Below, piece after piece: positions 61,301 to 64,000 of a stretch of DNA of 64,000 bases (position 1 is its first letter; the number at the start of each line of letters is the position of its first letter). The notes under the pieces were generated by a model. The model saw only the letters and a list, made by a program, of their open reading frames with translations, ran no database searches and was not told the DNA's origin. The stretch comes from Cystobasidiopsis lactophilus. Taxonomy: Eukaryota; Basidiomycota; Agaricostilbomycetes; Agaricostilbales; Chionosphaeraceae. The stretch is taken from NCBI GenBank assembly GCA_001599975.1, contig BCIO01000001.1, positions 1,302,001-1,366,000 of the forward strand, given 5' to 3'. Both the position numbers and the translations under genes were made by a program.

Positions 61301-64000
61301 CAGTCCTATTGTATGTATCAGCAGTGAAGGTGCGGCTTGGAGAAAAGCGCAAACCAAGGCCGCCGAGTCTTGATCCAACACCGAGGGCGCCTTTGCGTCC
61401 GGCCTCGATAGCCCTGCGCTCAAATCAGCACAGATGAATAGGTAAGGGGAGCACGGCCTTACACCAGGCCAAAAGGTTCGTCACGGGACGGCATCAACGC
61501 CCAGTCGCTGCCAGATTGGACGCACGGTGGAACCGCGGTGAAGACGGGTCTCGAAAAGACCCTGGTGGGATATGTCTTCATGAGAATATCGAGCTTAGCA
61601 GCTGCAAGACGCCCATATAGGTCGACAATGGGGCCAATGGCAATGAGCTGAACGTTCGGGCGAGCGTGGAGGACTTTGGCGAAGACATCGGCGATGAGGT
61701 CGACACCTTTCTGCTTCGACCATCTTCCGACGAAGAAGAAAAGCTCGGCATCGGGGTCTTGGTCGAGCTTGGCCCACTCTTGCGCTAGACGCTTCTGCTC
61801 GGGCCGCTTGGCTTCAGCTTCTGGGTCGGCTTTGATGTGCTTCGTTCGGATGGGCTCTTTGTCCAGCTCGCCCAAGTCTTGTGGATCAGGGTTTGGCAGG
61901 GAATCGATGGTCTTGAGTGTCCATAGGGCCGGATATCGAGCAAAAGACCGTCGGCCGTACTTGTCCGACACGCCAGCCACACCAACAGAGGATTGATGCT
62001 GTCCCCAATGGTTCAGAAGAGGTCGGACAAATTCAGACCTGGCGCACCTTGGAGATGAAGCTCGCGCCACAGTGGAGCAGGTTGAACGTGTTTCCAAATT
62101 GGGCGTAAGCCTTCACCACCGACTTTGGGAGATTGAAAGCTCCACAGACTTCGTCGTACTTTTCCGGCGTAGCGAGAGACCAGAGGCCTTGGAACTCTGC
62201 GTTGTGCAGCGAAAGGCAAACCGGCATGACTTCTGGGAGTAGGTAGAGTGGAACATGCGCCGCGTGGTAGTCGTTGATGTGGTAGATGTCGGGCGCGAAG
62301 CGGCGGAAGCACTCGCTGCATTGCCAATTACACCGTGTTCTTGCTGGACAAGGAAGAAGAGCACTCACGCGACACACTGGCCAAAGGTTGAGTAGTACAA
62401 GCTGCTGGACAAGTCGTCCATGCGAGCGGGATAGGGCTGGGACTTCGTTTGCTTGCGGAAGATTGGATTGTCGAGGATAATGTAGTTGACGTTCTCGACA
62501 ACATAAAGCGTGACGTCTACCGGGTAGGTCTCGTTGAAGAGGGTAACCTCGATGGGTTCCATACGCTGGCCTTGAGGGTAAACGACGTCGGCCACACTTG
62601 GGACGACCCAGAAGAGGTCGACTGTAAGCGAGACTTAGTAGGGAGTCCGGCTGTCTGCGCATCACCACGTACCATCTTTCATGACCTTTCCCATAAGGCT
62701 GTAGCATGGAAGACTTAAGTGGGCAAAGACGACAGGACGGACGCCGGAAGACTTACCTGGACATGACTCCAAGCCCCCCGATCTTGACTTTGACATCTGT
62801 TCCGAATATTTCGTACTCCAATGTAGCGATCATGACCTTGCGACGAGAAGTCGCGTCGTACGGCCATGAAGTGCGATAGCTCTTGACTGCGTTCGGGAAC
62901 TTCAAGGCCAAGGTGGGCATGTTCTGCCAAAAAGTCTTCCTATACTCATAGAGACCTGGAAAGGTGCTCTGAACAAGGCTCTGCTTTGGTTGTCCGAATC
63001 CAAATATGTTGATCCGGATGCCATAGTAGAGCTTGTGGAAGAAGTAGACCGAAAGCAACGCGGACAACACCGGCTTTGAAGGCCACCGAATCAGCTAGAG
63101 CAAAGCATACGGGCAAGGAGATCGACAAACCACCACCAGGAACAGGACCCAGACAGAGATGCTGATAGCCCAAGACGATTGCGGGATTGTTTTGTAGGTG
63201 AGGTCGCTAGCATTAACAGTGACGTGGTACGACAAATGCTTGCCTTCAATAGGCGGCGGCAAGATGATGTAGTCGAAGACGAGAGTGTTGCTGGTCAATG
63301 CAGTGTCAGCTTTGAAGAGGGCAGGTGTGTCCGGAGCACCCACGGTGGTAGTTTCTGCAATGCTTTGGATTAGGCGAGCGACGTTAGAGCACTCCAGCGA
63401 TAAGACTCACATCAAGCACTCCATCCGACTCCACGTCTCCGTAGAAGAAGTCGCTCTTTGCATCGAAGGGTGTGAGCTGGATGGACGCAGGGAAGGGCGC
63501 CATGATGTCGAAGCGCCAGAGACCACCATCCTTAGCGAAAGACGACTGGACACCCTGATCGAACGCGAACTGGTTGAAATCGCCACGGGCGGCCAAGTTC
63601 GGAAAGATGTCAGCGTCCGTGCCATTGATCGAGACAGTGGCCGTCACAGGTGGTGTGGTGGACGCCGCCATCTCAGACCAGTACTGGAGCTGGACCACCC
63701 AATCCGATGGAAGGCTGGGAGACTTCGCCGTCCACCATTGTCCAGGAATGAAGACCAAAGACTGATAAGGTTGCCAACCACTCCAAGTCTGGCCATGGTC
63801 GGGGGACCATCGGAACGAGTCAGCTCCAATCGCAGTTTGGTTCAAGGTCAAGCCAGCCTCCGCTGCCGCCAAGACGATTGATGGGTTGAAACGGGCGGCA
63901 AGAGGGAAGACGAGCGGGTTGGAAGAAGTGCCCTTGCGAAGCAGGTAATGATCGATGACGCCGCTTCTTGCCGAGAGGTTGCCGTCGAGGACTGCTGCGA
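58323..64000 (-). CDS. AGS1: Cell-wall alpha-1,3-glucan synthase (C-terminal part, continues beyond the window)
   Basis: Large plasma-membrane enzyme that makes alpha-1,3-glucan. The 5' end, with the extracellular amylase-like domain, lies past 64000. In the window, in order from the N-terminal side: the end of the extracellular region; a TM helix near 63100; the cytosolic GT5 glucan-synthase domain with the ADP-glucose-type KIGGLG motif (about 62770-62785), YHINDYHAAHVPLYLLPEVM, GVSDKYGRRSFARYPALW, DAELFFFVGRWSKQKGVDLI and MPSRDEPFGLV. A Ser-rich linker follows (about 60000-61000), then the multi-spanning exporter-like C-terminal domain (NYFWTEKEFFGWPIYAILLA...), ending GYFMTYRKEQLSKP. Many short introns. 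Such synthases occur in basidiomycetes and in filamentous ascomycetes and fission yeast, but not in Saccharomyces. Confidence 0.93.

Noticed and set aside
1-64000. Transposons, retroelements, CRISPR arrays, tRNA or rRNA genes
   Set aside because: I looked for terminal repeats, transposase or reverse-transcriptase motifs, repeat arrays and tRNA arms, and found nothing convincing. A short tRNA with an intron could still be missed by eye.

Overview
This window is nuclear DNA of a fungus, most likely a basidiomycete yeast or dimorph. Genes are packed tightly on both strands. Most are split by many very short introns (about 40-70 bases, GT...AG, occasionally GC...AG), and several first exons are tiny. 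The gene set is fungal: an alpha-1,3-glucan synthase, two Zn2Cys6 transcription factors, Kex2-type and CAP-type secreted proteins, DHA1 and sugar transporters, and a con-13-like protein. A lineage within Basidiomycota (Pucciniomycotina would fit) is inference only. I saw no transposon, virus-like element, CRISPR array, rRNA or convincing tRNA.

Layout. 0-7 kb: pyrroline-5-carboxylate reductase, then secreted or membrane proteins (a Ser-rich single-pass protein, a Kex2-processed precursor, and two small proteins hydrophobic at both ends) with weak small genes between them. 7-11 kb: a GRF zinc-finger protein and a con-13-like secreted protein carrying an HEXXH motif. 11-15 kb: a DHA1 drug/polyamine-type transporter and SURF1. 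15-21 kb: two tandem pairs, CAP-domain membrane proteins and butanediol-dehydrogenase-like enzymes. The second dehydrogenase contains a 7-base microexon. 21-29 kb: a tail-anchored coiled-coil protein, the SNARE Vti1, prefoldin 6, a double-MYND protein and a 2-oxoglutarate oxygenase. 28.9-36 kb: the RNA polymerase I largest subunit and a complex I subunit (NDUFB8 type). 36-43 kb: a sugar transporter, a PNPOx/ferredoxin-reductase fusion and a tandem pair of limonene-epoxide-hydrolase-like proteins, all on the minus strand. 43-58 kb: Cwc2, a Rossmann-fold reductase, a Zn2Cys6 factor, proteasome ATPase Rpt2, a second Zn2Cys6 factor, an Aro8-type aminotransferase and a bHLH factor. 58.3 kb to the window edge: the C-terminal two thirds or so of alpha-1,3-glucan synthase.

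Housekeeping genes (proline synthesis, Pol I, proteasome, splicing, complex I/IV, SNARE, prefoldin) alternate with secretion, cell-wall and metabolic genes. Four tandem paralog pairs lie in the window. The strongest unusual signals are: the cluster of extra introns with a 7-base exon in the second dehydrogenase; an intron directly after the Rpt2 start codon whose removal creates an N-myristoylation motif; one hydrolase paralog that has lost two catalytic positions; and a Kex2-type secreted precursor with a TATA box. Exon joints were worked out by eye from splice signals, reading phase and family similarity, so individual joints may be off. Coordinates given for each CDS include introns.
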